Assembly (NCBI GenBank): GCA_949317995.1
Contig: OX439047.1
Location: forward strand, 32,960,950-33,024,949
Direction of reading: 5' to 3'
Length of the DNA: 64,000 nucleotides
DNA from: Acholoe squamosa
Taxonomy: Eukaryota > Annelida > Polychaeta > Phyllodocida > Polynoidae
Shown here: in pieces, positions 26,401 to 34,642 of the stretch
Position numbering within the stretch: the first letter of the stretch is position 1
Layout of the letters: the number at the start of each line of letters is the position of its first letter
Translations under genes and position numbers: made by a program
The notes under the pieces: model-generated
Told to the model about the DNA's origin: nothing
What the model saw: the letters and a program-made list of their open reading frames with translations, nothing else
Databases searched by the model: none

Positions 26401-28710
26401 CCTACCTGCCTTTAGGTTTTTTCAGTGTTACAACTGAATGACCCTGAAATGGTTTGGGTGAGATGGTTCTCTACCTCAATAGTGCCTCACTTCATTGGGA
26501 TTGGAGACAGTTTTGTCTTCATTAGACATGCATAGTTTATAGTATCAATGCATGCAGGGAGTGCACACATAAATGATATTATGGGGATGATTACCATGAA
26601 CTGACCCCAATAGCAGAGTATAATATCAGTGTCTTGTATAGCATAACTGTATATATACAATACATTTGTTGTTGATTAACAGAATCCCTTGCTGTAATTC
26701 TACCATTTGAGCTTCTGTAATTTTACAGCAATAGTTGCTGGAACCTCAGTTGCCAGCAAAGGTTTACAGTATGTTTTATTGTTCATTTACAGCAAGATTT
26801 CCAGCCTATTCACAGAAAATATTGTGGTTTATTTACAAGACATTTCTCTGTAATTTTACCACACATTTTGCTGTTAATTTACAGGAAATGTTTCTGTAGA
26901 GCTAATTGATCTTGCTGTATGATCACAGTGGCTGTTACTGTATGATTACTCTGAATTGTTCTATAAAATTACAGTGACTCCTGTAGATTTACAGCAAAAT
27001 GTACTGGAATCAAAGTTGCCAAGGGACTTCGCTGTAAAATAACCCTGTCTACTTCTTATAGTGTGTAAAACATATGGTCAATTGCATCAAAATGGGATCA
27101 CTTGCAATCCAAAAGGTGAAAAATTTGAAATGCTTTGATCAACTTGAAACTTTCTGTCCACAATATTGGCATATTGAGGGGTAAAACCTGTAAGTTGGGA
27201 ACATTAATATCAATAATCTTTGATTCCAGCTCAAATTCATGCATATAACACTAAATCCAATGGAAATATGCCTGGATAAGGCTGGTCACTACAGGCATGA
27301 TTTGTTAATGATAGAATGGTCATATTCATTCCAACATCATTTTACATAACTACCTCCATTATCTTTTAACAAAAATAGCTTTTCATAATCAATTGATAAT
27401 TCAACCTAGAGTTTTAGAGGCATGTATATATGTGTGGCACGTACGGTTCCATATTGATAAGTCCTTGTATGCATATATTCAAATGAGAATAATATTTTTC
27501 ACTATATACCAAGGGTAATTTCACATTTAATTGTGGCACGTATGGCTCCTCTAAAACTACCCCACTTCCATTTTGATCCATGTACATGGAATCACCAGCC
27601 TATACATAAATAACTATGGGGTTTCTTCTGTAATGCCTTATTGTAGACACAAGAGGTATGCTTAACATCTATTTAAATTAGATATATATGATTTTGATTA
27701 TGCTCTGGGGTCCAGTGAAAAATGGGGCACGTACGGTTCCACTGTACCTACACCACAAGGCTTTAAGCAATAACTCCAGGCAGATAGGGAGAATAATTCT
27801 TACAATGATTATATGTAATGATGAATATTGGGGGCTAATGGAAAAGTCAGAATATTACAGCTCCATAGCATTGGGAGGACTATGAAAAAAGGTTCAAAAT
27901 GCCCCATACAAGGCTCTTATCTTGCAGCCTGCTGCATTAAATGTCAATCATGGATGGGCAAAACCATGGTTTGTAAGGATGATCTTAATCTTACTCACCC
28001 AATGAAAAAAGAAAATATCAAAAACCTTCACATTTTAGTCACATTTACCTCCTTCCCATGGACAAAAATTGATTTGTCCCCATCTCAGTGCAATCGACCA
28101 TATATTTATCGTTCATGAGTATAGTTATAGCATCAGGTTTGATAAAACGAAGACTTCAATTTTCCTCCAATATACAATAAGAGAACCATGTCTTTTAGGA
28201 ACCTATATAAAGGACTTTATCGGGTTGGGTTAGATTCTTTGTTTTGTGACCAGCTGTGAATGGCTCCTTTGCAAAGAAAACTTGCAGAACCTAGCGATAA
28301 GAATTTGGAAGGCTATCCGGAAGTTCTTGAAATCGTTGATGCCATTTCTGAATAATTTATAATCATATCATGTAGTGTCAAATTAATTGCCAACAATGTA
28401 AAATGTTTTAGATAATTTGTTTTGTCTTTACTTCAGGGACCCTACTGCGCCTCGCCGGCGGAGGGAGGAGCCACCTCTGCCTTCCTTATCAGATATCTAT
28501 GAGATGCCAGATAAGCAAAGAGAGTCCCCACCCACTGTGAGGTCAGCTGCCAGGTATGGTTACCTGCATGAGGCGTACTACAATGGGGACCTGGACAGCT
28601 CCATGGATGGAGAATTCTCCAGCAGAGACACTATTAATACATATGAAGAGATAGTGGAGAATTCTGAAGGACAGGAGAGGGCACACTTGTCATTCTCTAC
28701 CTTCAGATGA
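5406..28710 (+). CDS. LDL-receptor-related (LRP-like) type I membrane protein: three YWTD propeller-EGF modules, 23 exons
   Basis: I could join 23 exons in frame: 5406-5496, 10866-11087, 11882-11971, 12452-12587, 12777-13029, 13212-13356, 13787-13900, 14300-14466, 14716-14821, 15238-15391, 15569-15703, 16022-16139, 16502-16655, 16931-17062, 18431-18667, 19052-19220, 19504-19634, 20105-20261, 20692-20807, 21546-21680, 21996-22631, 22938-23040, 28437-28710. They total 3975 bases, i.e. 1324 residues plus stop, and every intron is GT..AG with matching phase. Order: signal peptide (1-27), propeller 1 (~31-312), EGF1 (~313-350), propeller 2 (~351-628), EGF2 (~629-672), propeller 3 (~673-942), EGF3 (~943-988), Thr-rich stalk (~990-1200), TM helix (~1206-1230), cytoplasmic tail (~1234-1324). 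The modules match the ectodomain logic of LRP4/5/6. There are three propellers instead of four and no LDL-receptor class A repeats, and the tail shows no NPxY or PPPSP motif. A cell-surface receptor is inferred; its ligand is unknown. Confidence 0.9.
6121..6320. repeat. 20-bp minisatellite in intron 1
   Basis: Ten head-to-tail copies on an exact 20-bp grid with consensus GCAGGAATCCTCCTGTACCC. The outer copies have diverged (ACAAGAATGC, GCAGGAATAT). There are no unique spacers, so this is a minisatellite, not a CRISPR array. Confidence 0.92.
6904..9163 (+). pseudogene. Decayed non-LTR retrotransposon, 5'-truncated reverse transcriptase with (AAC)n tail
   Basis: Translation of 6904-7350 and 8229-8697 gives the second half of a CR1/Rex/Jockey-like reverse transcriptase: GSVLGPLLF, then the catalytic box as stop-ADD where YADD is expected (6994-7005), [12 protein letters not shown] and FNYLGV. 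After a 0.9-kb insertion it resumes with [16 protein letters not shown] and the usual C-terminal tail. Several in-frame stops show that it is dead. The 3' end carries AATAAA near 9139 and a CAA-type microsatellite tail (about 9150-9163), typical of CR1-like 3' ends. It lies in intron 1 of the LRP-like gene, in sense. Confidence 0.85.
7327..8228. mobile_element. 902-bp non-autonomous DNA transposon (TIR CACTGCAAAAA, TA target duplication)
   Basis: The element starts CACTGCAAAAATTTT and ends AAAATTTTTGCAGTG-like (CCATTTTTGCAGTG), flanked on both sides by TA (7325-7326, 8229-8230). Next to the ends, subterminal TTTAGATCCTAAACA-type words occur in both orientations. It interrupts the reverse-transcriptase pseudogene, and removing it with one TA rejoins that frame. 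No transposase is encoded. Confidence 0.85.
9164..10525. other. Intron 1 sequence without recognised features
   Basis: AT-rich intronic sequence. Open stretches here (for example about 9803-10117) match no family I know and have no exon-like context. Confidence 0.5.
10526..10714. mobile_element. PIF/Harbinger-type MITE (TAA target duplication)
   Basis: A perfect 20-bp terminal inverted repeat starts AGCAGGTATTCCATTGCGTC. TAA flanks both ends (10523-10525, 10715-10717), as expected for PIF/Harbinger 3-bp targets. The interior has further inverted CGGCCG/GACGG words. It lies 151 bp upstream of exon 2 of the LRP-like gene. Confidence 0.85.
10866..13356 (+). CDS. LRP-like gene exons 2-6: YWTD beta-propeller 1
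   Basis: Five exons (10866-11087, 11882-11971, 12452-12587, 12777-13029, 13212-13356) encode about 282 residues. Blade motifs seen: LIWS, IVYWSD, VYWTDS, LFWADWG, LYWADG and LFVTE. The LDxxxxxLYWAD and FGIALF signatures match LDL-receptor class B repeats. The tail of the last blade runs directly into the EGF exon. Exon 4 begins with the classic VYWTDS right after an AAG acceptor. Calcium or ligand contacts cannot be assigned from sequence alone. Confidence 0.9.
11358..11710. mobile_element. Diverged inverted-repeat element in intron 2
   Basis: The left end TAGGCCAAATAAAAAAAGG..GCAGTAAC and the complement of the right end (TAGGGCCAAAAAATAAAGG..CCAGTAAC) match over about 34 bp. Both sides also carry CCGACC(T/G)ACCGACCCTA words. 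No coding sequence. Confidence 0.55.
13787..13900 (+). CDS. LRP-like gene exon 7: EGF module 1
   Basis: One phase 1-1 exon encodes a six-cysteine EGF unit: [10 protein letters not shown], then CLC and a final C before TG. Phase 1-1 exons are typical of EGF modules. Confidence 0.9.
13901..14299. other. Intron 7
   Basis: 399-bp intron with GTAAGG donor and TTTCAG acceptor. No other feature seen. Confidence 0.6.
14300..16655 (+). CDS. LRP-like gene exons 8-13: YWTD beta-propeller 2
   Basis: Six exons (14300-14466, 14716-14821, 15238-15391, 15569-15703, 16022-16139, 16502-16655) encode about 278 residues. Blade motifs: [37 protein letters not shown] and [14 protein letters not shown] and PNHVVVDY match the inter-blade signature of LDL-receptor class B repeats. 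Two cysteines in the first blade (VCRF, SQCF) are extra for this fold and may form a local disulfide. Confidence 0.9.
16931..17062 (+). CDS. LRP-like gene exon 14: EGF module 2
   Basis: Six cysteines in EGF spacing: [15 protein letters not shown] and SC. The NGGCEHLC block is the LRP-type EGF signature. Phase 1-1 exon. Confidence 0.92.
17063..18430. other. Intron 14, no gene seen
   Basis: 1.37-kb AT-rich intron with a T-run at about 17750-17768. Nothing coding is recognised on either strand. Confidence 0.6.
18431..20807 (+). CDS. LRP-like gene exons 15-19: YWTD beta-propeller 3
   Basis: Five exons (18431-18667, 19052-19220, 19504-19634, 20105-20261, 20692-20807) encode about 270 residues. 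Blade motifs: [33 protein letters not shown] and VFYTDW. The signatures [14 protein letters not shown] and WPNGLAIDP match the propeller consensus. This is the most canonical of the three propellers. Confidence 0.92.
21546..21680 (+). CDS. LRP-like gene exon 20: EGF module 3
   Basis: [15 protein letters not shown] and a final C form a six-cysteine EGF module that caps propeller 3. The donor is best placed at CTAG/GTAAGT (21680), which keeps phase 1; a GTCTAG sequence 7 bases earlier is a weaker alternative. Confidence 0.88.
21996..22631 (+). CDS. LRP-like gene exon 21: Thr/Pro-rich mucin-like stalk
   Basis: This 636-bp exon encodes a stalk of about 212 residues. Residues 1-120 of the exon are dominated by Thr, Pro and Ser, a likely dense O-glycosylation region that lifts the propellers off the membrane. 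The second half is acidic and Gly/Pro-rich. The underlying DNA is an ACC-rich imperfect repeat, so length variation between individuals is likely. The antisense frame reads as an artificial Val-rich ORF. Confidence 0.88.
22938..23040 (+). CDS. LRP-like gene exon 22: transmembrane helix
   Basis: After EDFEFS comes a hydrophobic stretch of about 26 residues ([19 protein letters not shown] and onward), then YKKM as the cytoplasmic stop-transfer. Phase 2 donor AT/GTAAGT. Confidence 0.92.
23129..24124 (+). pseudogene. 5'-truncated non-LTR reverse transcriptase fragment with frameshifts
   Basis: Translation shows RT motifs: [13 protein letters not shown], the catalytic YADD box as [21 protein letters not shown], and after a frame change near 23490 the thumb region [14 protein letters not shown] and [14 protein letters not shown] second frame change near 23890 leads to the conserved C-terminus [11 protein letters not shown] and SKYNLAPV. 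It is less decayed than the copy in intron 1 (the catalytic box is intact), but it has two frameshifts and no 5' half. It belongs to a CR1/Jockey-like clade and lies in sense in intron 22. Confidence 0.87.
24905..25640. repeat. Spaced ACCTAYNTAYRGTGATG words, about 172-180 bp apart
   Basis: Related words occur near 24908, 25075, 25090, 25270, 25442 and 25622 (for example ACCTACATATGGTGAT, ACCTATGTACGGTGATG, ACCTACGTACGGTGAGG). The last four are spaced by about 172-180 bp, which looks like the remnant of a decayed tandem satellite. The sequence between them has diverged too far for me to align by eye. Confidence 0.5.
26685..27045. repeat. Region rich in CTGTAAATTTACAG-type words
   Basis: TTTACAG(CA) and its complement CTGTAA recur about ten times, in both orientations, within 360 bp. 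The flanks (TTGCCAGCAAAGG and, inverted, CCTTGGCAA) suggest an old foldback element. Confidence 0.45.
28437..28710 (+). CDS. LRP-like gene exon 23: cytoplasmic tail and stop
   Basis: The last exon encodes 91 residues: a basic juxtamembrane patch ([10 protein letters not shown]), [11 protein letters not shown], tyrosines at [12 protein letters not shown] and [10 protein letters not shown], then a TGA stop at 28708-28710. YEEI resembles an SH2-binding tyrosine motif (general knowledge), but this is only a candidate. No NPxY endocytosis motif and no PPPSP motif are present. Confidence 0.88.
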
Positions 28711-28719
28711 TGTACACAG

Positions 28720-30739
28720 GAGTGGGGAGATGCAGAGCGACAGAGCATCCTCATCAGAAGGGTGATATGAGTATCGATACTCAGTGATGGAAGGATATCG
28801 ACTGCTAGGGTACCCTGGATAGTAAGGTCGTAAAGGAATACTGAGTATCTAGACATTTTGAAAAAAAGGTTAATGGGGCATGGTGAGTGACAGTGCACTC
28901 CGAATAGAAGCGTAATAGAATCCAGAATCATACTGAGTGTAATTACTGTCGATATAGAAGATTTATGTTGGACACAGATCGAGAGAGAGGACAAATTATT
29001 GAAAAGAAGAGTAGGCCAATAATCTTGAAGGGATACGCTGCTGAATGATATAGGGTTATAGGAGGATACCGAGGGGCAGGGCCCTGAATAGAAGAGATAT
29101 AGGAGATATGGCACAACCCTGAATAGAATGGGTATAGCCTATAGGAGGACACTGAGTGGCACAACCCTGGCAGTCCTGATCCTAAATAAAAGGGTAATAC
29201 GAGGATACTGAGTCGCAGTCCTGATCCTAAATAGAAGGGTTATATGAGGATACCGAGTGGCAGTCCTGGTCCTGAATAGAAGGGTTATTCGAGGATACTG
29301 AGTCGCAGTCCTGATCCTGAATAGAAGGGTTATACGAGGATACTGAGTCGCAGTCCTGATCCTGAATAGAAGGGTTATATGAGGATACCGAGTGCCAGTC
29401 CTGATCCTAAATAGAAGGGTTATACGAGGATACTGAGTCGCAGTCCTGATCCTGAATAGAAGGGTTATATGAGGATACTGAGTGACAGTCCTGATCCTGA
29501 ATAGAAGTGATATAGGGGGATACTGAATGACAGTCCTGATCCTGAATAGAAGGGATATAGGGGGATACTGAGTAGCAGTCCTGATCCGGAATAGAAGGGT
29601 TATATGAGGATACTGAGTGACAGTCCTGATCCTGAATAGAAGGGATATAGGGGGATACTGAGTGGCAGTCCTGATCCTGAATAGAAGGGATATAGGGGGA
29701 TACTGAGTGGCAGTCCTGATCCGGAATAGAAGGGTTATATGAGGATACTGAGTGACAGTCCTGATCCTGAATAGAAGGGATATAGGGGGATACTGAGTGG
29801 CAGTCCTGATCCTGAATAGAAGGGTTATATGAGGATACTGAGTGACAGTCCTGATCCTGAATAGAAGGGATATAGGGGGATACTGAGTGGCAGTCCTGAT
29901 CCTGAATAGAAGGGTTATATGAGGATACTGAGTGACAGTCCTGATCCTGAATAGAAGGGATATAGGGGGATACTGAGTAGCAGTCCTGATCCGGAATAGA
30001 AGGGTTATATGAGGATACTGAGTGACAGTCCTGATCCTGAATAGAAGGGATATAGGGGGATACTGAGTGGCAGTCCTGATCCTGAATAGAAGGGATATAG
30101 GGGGATACTGAGTGGCAGTCCTGATCCGGAATAGAAGGGTTATATGAGGATACTGAGTGACAGTCCTGATCCTGAATAGAAGGGATATAGGGGGATACTG
30201 AGTGGCAGTCCTGATCCTGAATAGAAGGGATATAGGGGGATACTGAGTGGCAGTCCTGATCCGGAATAGAAGGGTTATATGAGGATACTGAGTGACAGTC
30301 CTGATCCTGAATAGGAGGGATATAGGGGGATACTGAGTGACAGTCCTGATCCTGAATAGAAGGGATATCGGGGGATACTGAGTGGCAGTCCTGATCCAGA
30401 ATAGAAAGGTTATATGAGGATACTGAGTGACAGTCCTGATCCTGAATAGAAGGGATATAGGGGGATACTGAGTGGCAGTCCTGATCCTGAATAGAAGGGA
30501 TATAGGGGGATACTGAGTGGCAGTCCTGATCCGGAATAGAAGGGTTATATGAGGATACTGAGTGACAGTCCTGATCCTGAATAGAAGTGATATAGGGGGA
30601 TACTGAGTGACAGTCCTGATCCTGAATAGAAGGGTTATACGAGGATACTGAGTGGCAGTCCTGATCCGGAATAGAAGGGTTATATGAGGATACTGAGTGA
30701 CAGTCCTGATCCTGAATAGGAGGGATATAGGGGGATACA
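28720..30739. repeat. 45-bp tandem array with 90/135-bp higher-order repeat
   Basis: From 29171 to 30739 there are about 35 copies of a 45-bp unit (core CAGTCCTGATCCTGAATAGA). Degenerate copies reach back to about 28720, just after the LRP-like stop codon. Variants alternate as A-B or A-B-C (TTATATGAGG versus ATATAGGGGG, GATCCTGA versus GATCCGGA), giving periods of 90 and 135 bp. Since 45 is a multiple of 3, two minus-strand frames stay open for 595 and 448 codons as pure 15-residue repeats; I regard these as artefacts. An AATAAA at 29185-29190 near the start could serve as the polyadenylation signal of the LRP-like gene. Confidence 0.93.
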
Positions 30740-30776
30740 TTATAAATGGACATATTTTTGAGGTCATAATAGTTAG

Positions 30777-30892
30777 AGAATAGACAACGATCATCTTCAC
30801 ATGGAGACTGTCTGTTATCCTATAATGCATGAATGCATCTGAGTGCATCGTAGGATGACAGGTAGTCAAGATGTGAAGGAGTTGTCTATTGT
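30777..30892. repeat. Imperfect inverted repeat (arms about 55 bp)
   Basis: The left arm, starting AGAATAGACAAC, pairs with the right arm, ending GTTGTCTATTGTCT. ATCTTCACAT/ATGTGAAG and ATCCTATAATGCAT/ATGCATCGTAGGAT pair inside. Probably a small MITE bordering the tandem array. Confidence 0.65.
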
Positions 30893-33800
30893 CTTTATAA
30901 AACATTGTACATTTCATTCCGAACAATCAACTACCCAATCAAGGTATTCCTACACCAATTAATGGCACTTGACTATTTTACAGCTATGTTGACCTTGCTC
31001 AGGCGTGCACTGTACTGCTATAATGCACTCAAGGTCACTTCTATCGCGTGCAGCAGAGAACTGCCAGCTGTTTTATAAAGCAATAATTTATATTGGTTCA
31101 ATGTGGCTAGACACACCTTCGAGCAGAGGAGTAATAGAATAGTCAGTGATTTTACGCATGTTGTATATGTGATATAGGCCTAGGGCGATATAAGGGTCAT
31201 GCTGGTAAATAGCTTCAATGAAACTTGATATCCGGCCCATGCCAATTATATACATGTATAGATGACTTAAAACAGATTTAGAATTTTGAACACATGACAA
31301 TATCATCTTATCACAGAACGGGTATGCAACCGTTCAACTGATCTAGACCTATTCCACATGAGTCTACACCACTGACCTTACAGCACGCACAAAGGATATA
31401 AAACTGCGTTGAAAAGATTTCTTTATTTCATAAGCTGTCTCCTGTGGCTGTGGCTTATTTGACTACGTCAAGTCTTTTGTGGAAAATAAGATCTTAACAT
31501 TTGGACAAAATTATAACCTCCATAAACGCCAACTATACAATCATTTAAACTAGATTACGACATGCCTAATAAGAGGTATACCTGTTGACTGAGATGTGAC
31601 ACTAGAAACTTGTAAGATGATGTAAAAAAATCACTTCATTTCATTGGCCTCTTACTATATCGTTATGATCACATATCCAGACAGATATGGGCTAGATTTT
31701 CTGGGCACGTACAATTGGCATTTTTCACACTTTTGTATGCTTATGCACTTACAGAATAAAAACTTATGAACCAATATCCTGCTTTTTGGTCCAAATTTGA
31801 AGGGAACACCACAAATCAAGCACAGTCATCCCTTGAGCACTATTAAATAACATTTGTGCCATAAGTCTCCCCATAAGTGTGTTTTATACACTGTAATATG
31901 AAAAAAAGTCCATCCGACAGATAAAGTCTGAATTTTAGGGTCATTTTAAGCTAATGCTGTGCCAAGTTGGTGGTCCACTAGGTTATGATGATCATTATTT
32001 CTTAGAGTAGGCATGCTACACTTAATGTAGATTGATTTTAATGAGTATTTCAGCATTTTCTAGAGAACTAGAGGGAAAATAACCTTTTTTGACAAGAATT
32101 TTCATTTTTTTCACAAGATGGCTGAATTTCATCAGCCTATATCTCAAAATTTTTTGAACAGTGATGTTTATTCATGAGCTTACTAAACTTGTATACTGTA
32201 AGAGCTGGTAAAGAAAATTAGAAGTTTCTGTGGTGTATATATTGGTAATAACATCATATCACTGATTAAATCTTTTGGATGGACACAAAAAGTGACAAAT
32301 TGTTATCACACAGCTATAAAAATGGAACCGGTAGGGATAGCTATGTATAATTGGTGGTTGCAAGGAGCCAAGACATTGTTCTTTCAATGTAATAAAGTGA
32401 TTAATTCCTTTTCTGACTTTCATATTTGGGGCCTTCTCAGGGAGATTTGTACATCCACAGGAAATCTGGCCCATATAAGTACAAACTGTACCATCCTCTG
32501 CTGATAACGAGTGCTGTTAATTGTGTACATAATAGATCATATCAGATATAATGCAGGCGATATGGATCTCAAATCGTGAACATTTCCATTCAGTTGTTGT
32601 CAAATATCCATGTACAATGGCATGTGATTAACATATAAATAAATTTATACATAAGCCGCCTCAGCCGCGCACTCTGCATCAGACATTCACCTCTGCTCAT
32701 CAGCAGCAATCCATTCAGGGTGACAATTGACCTCTCACTTTTCTCAAATAAGTTAACCTTTTTTAAATATCAAAATAAAATATAGGATTAACCCATCACT
32801 TAACCCTCTATGCAAAGCAGCACATTTTAGAAACCCAACCGTCATTCTCATAACTTACATTTCGGTTCTCAAACAAACATGTGACACAATGTTGATGAGA
32901 CATGCACCGTATTTTATGTGACTATCGGCCATACCACGTTGGATGCAATATAGGATAAGGGAAGTCCATAGATCAGTGGCAGTCGGTTTATGATCCATAG
33001 TGCCATAGCACCTCCCATGAACTATAAGACCTGTATTAAGTGTAGCCCTTATTTATCATGGGCATATCGATAGGGCCCACTGCGTGTGCTGATAACAGGC
33101 AGAACCTTAGTACAGGAAATATCCGTGAGTAGGCATCTTTGCCTACTAGTATATATTCCTATTTTTCCAAGTGAAAATACAGTTCATCTTTACAGAAGAT
33201 GATAGCGAATAACAGGGTATATCCAATAATGCTGCATCGCAATGGAATATCATCATGTGGATGCTACATTCTTACCTAAAATAGAACCATTCCTTCATTA
33301 ACATTATCATTAGGAATATCAAAATGCTGCTTAAAACCAAAATCAGTTGCAGCAAGTTGTCACCTTATAAATCAACTTTTTTTTTTTTTTTATTTTTTTT
33401 TATCTAATATGACTTCTTACCATTCAAGATATCTTCATATCTCAGAACCAGAGAAGTTCGATACCGGTAGGTCCGAGCACAATTGCAATTCTCCTGAGGC
33501 AATCATTTTTTATCGGTCAGCAGTGTCATAGTTCTTGAGCGCTTCATCCCACACCAATGTCAAGAAAAATAATGCAGCAAGTATGTGGTGTAAATTCTGA
33601 ATATCTTTCCAATTCTATAATACATTTTGCTGAAGTTTGTCTAGACCCTTTCTGATAAGGGTTTCAACACGTTTCCCCAGTTCTATTCAATTTAACCCTT
33701 CATGCGGATTCTTATCAGTGGGGAGATAAGGGATGTGAAAGAGCCTCGATGGTTGCTGTGATGTCACTGTGATGGCCCAAGAATGCCATGAAACATATAA

Positions 33801-34642
33801 ACTTTAACCCTTTCATCGGGATGAGGTAAACTTTCATGAACCTAAGCTAAGGATTAACCCTCGTTTTCCTTTTTTTTTAGAAAAGAAAACTATGCTACTA
33901 TATGGATGCAAAAGAATTCTTTGTGCCTCCAGTTGGGGGGGGGGGGTTCACAATAAATTGAGGCCAAAAAAACCTGTGCATCAGTATGTCGAACGTGTGC
34001 ATGGATGCACAATAATTACAAAATCCTGCCTGGGGTGGGGGTGGGGAGGTTTGATAATTGCAATGGGGGGTATGAAAACCCATGCCCCCCCCCCTTTCTG
34101 TTAAAAAAACATCATGGCTGACTCAATTGGCTCCGTGATGATCACTGACCTCTGCATGTATGTTCAAATCTAGGTCTACTTCCATTGCATTCCTCTCTGC
34201 TGTGCAATTGTGCTCTCTCATACCTGCTCCCCCGAAAAAAGAGAAAAATCTTGGGGGAAGGTGGTTAGAGAGAGCAGAACATAACAACTCACCATGTATG
34301 ACTAGGTCATCTAATAATTTAGATGAGAATGTGTCACCAGGTTAGGATGTGTAAAGGTGTCAGCTAACACCATTAGATGACCACAAGAAGCCTGTCATCT
34401 CATACGTTAGACTGACTGTAGATGGTTAGGTCTTTCAAGGACAAGGTGCAGTCCTTATCAACAGTGATCAACTAGCATCAGATTCTGTGTATCATGAGAT
34501 TGTCACAGAAATATATAGGCCTAGACAAGCGAGAAAGGATTTGATTCTGAGCAGCTGATCAGGATTGGTTGGATAATAGAAATAAAACAACTTCTTCAGA
34601 TCTACTATGCTGAGATGGTGAGTATCAGTTTAGTACAGATGA
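30893..34642. other. Intergenic region between the convergent LRP-like and Rho-like genes
   Basis: About 3.7 kb without a gene I can support. It holds A/T runs (33378-33405), G-runs (33934-33946, 34036-34049) and short AT-rich open stretches only. Confidence 0.55.

Larger units (their letters stand above)
23041..28436. other. Intron 22 (5.4 kb), repeat-rich
   Basis: Largest intron after intron 1. It holds the reverse-transcriptase fragment at 23129-24124, the spaced ACCTAYNTAYRGTGATG words (24905-25640), the TTTACAG repeat region (26685-27045) and three copies of a GGCACGTAYGGYTCC word (27433, 27531, 27722). No host exon is recognised inside. Confidence 0.6.

Noticed and set aside
29139..30926. 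Long minus-strand ORFs (595 and 448 codons) over the tandem array
   Set aside because: They are pure 15-residue repeats created by a 45-bp unit lacking stops; two different frames are open at once, which argues against coding.
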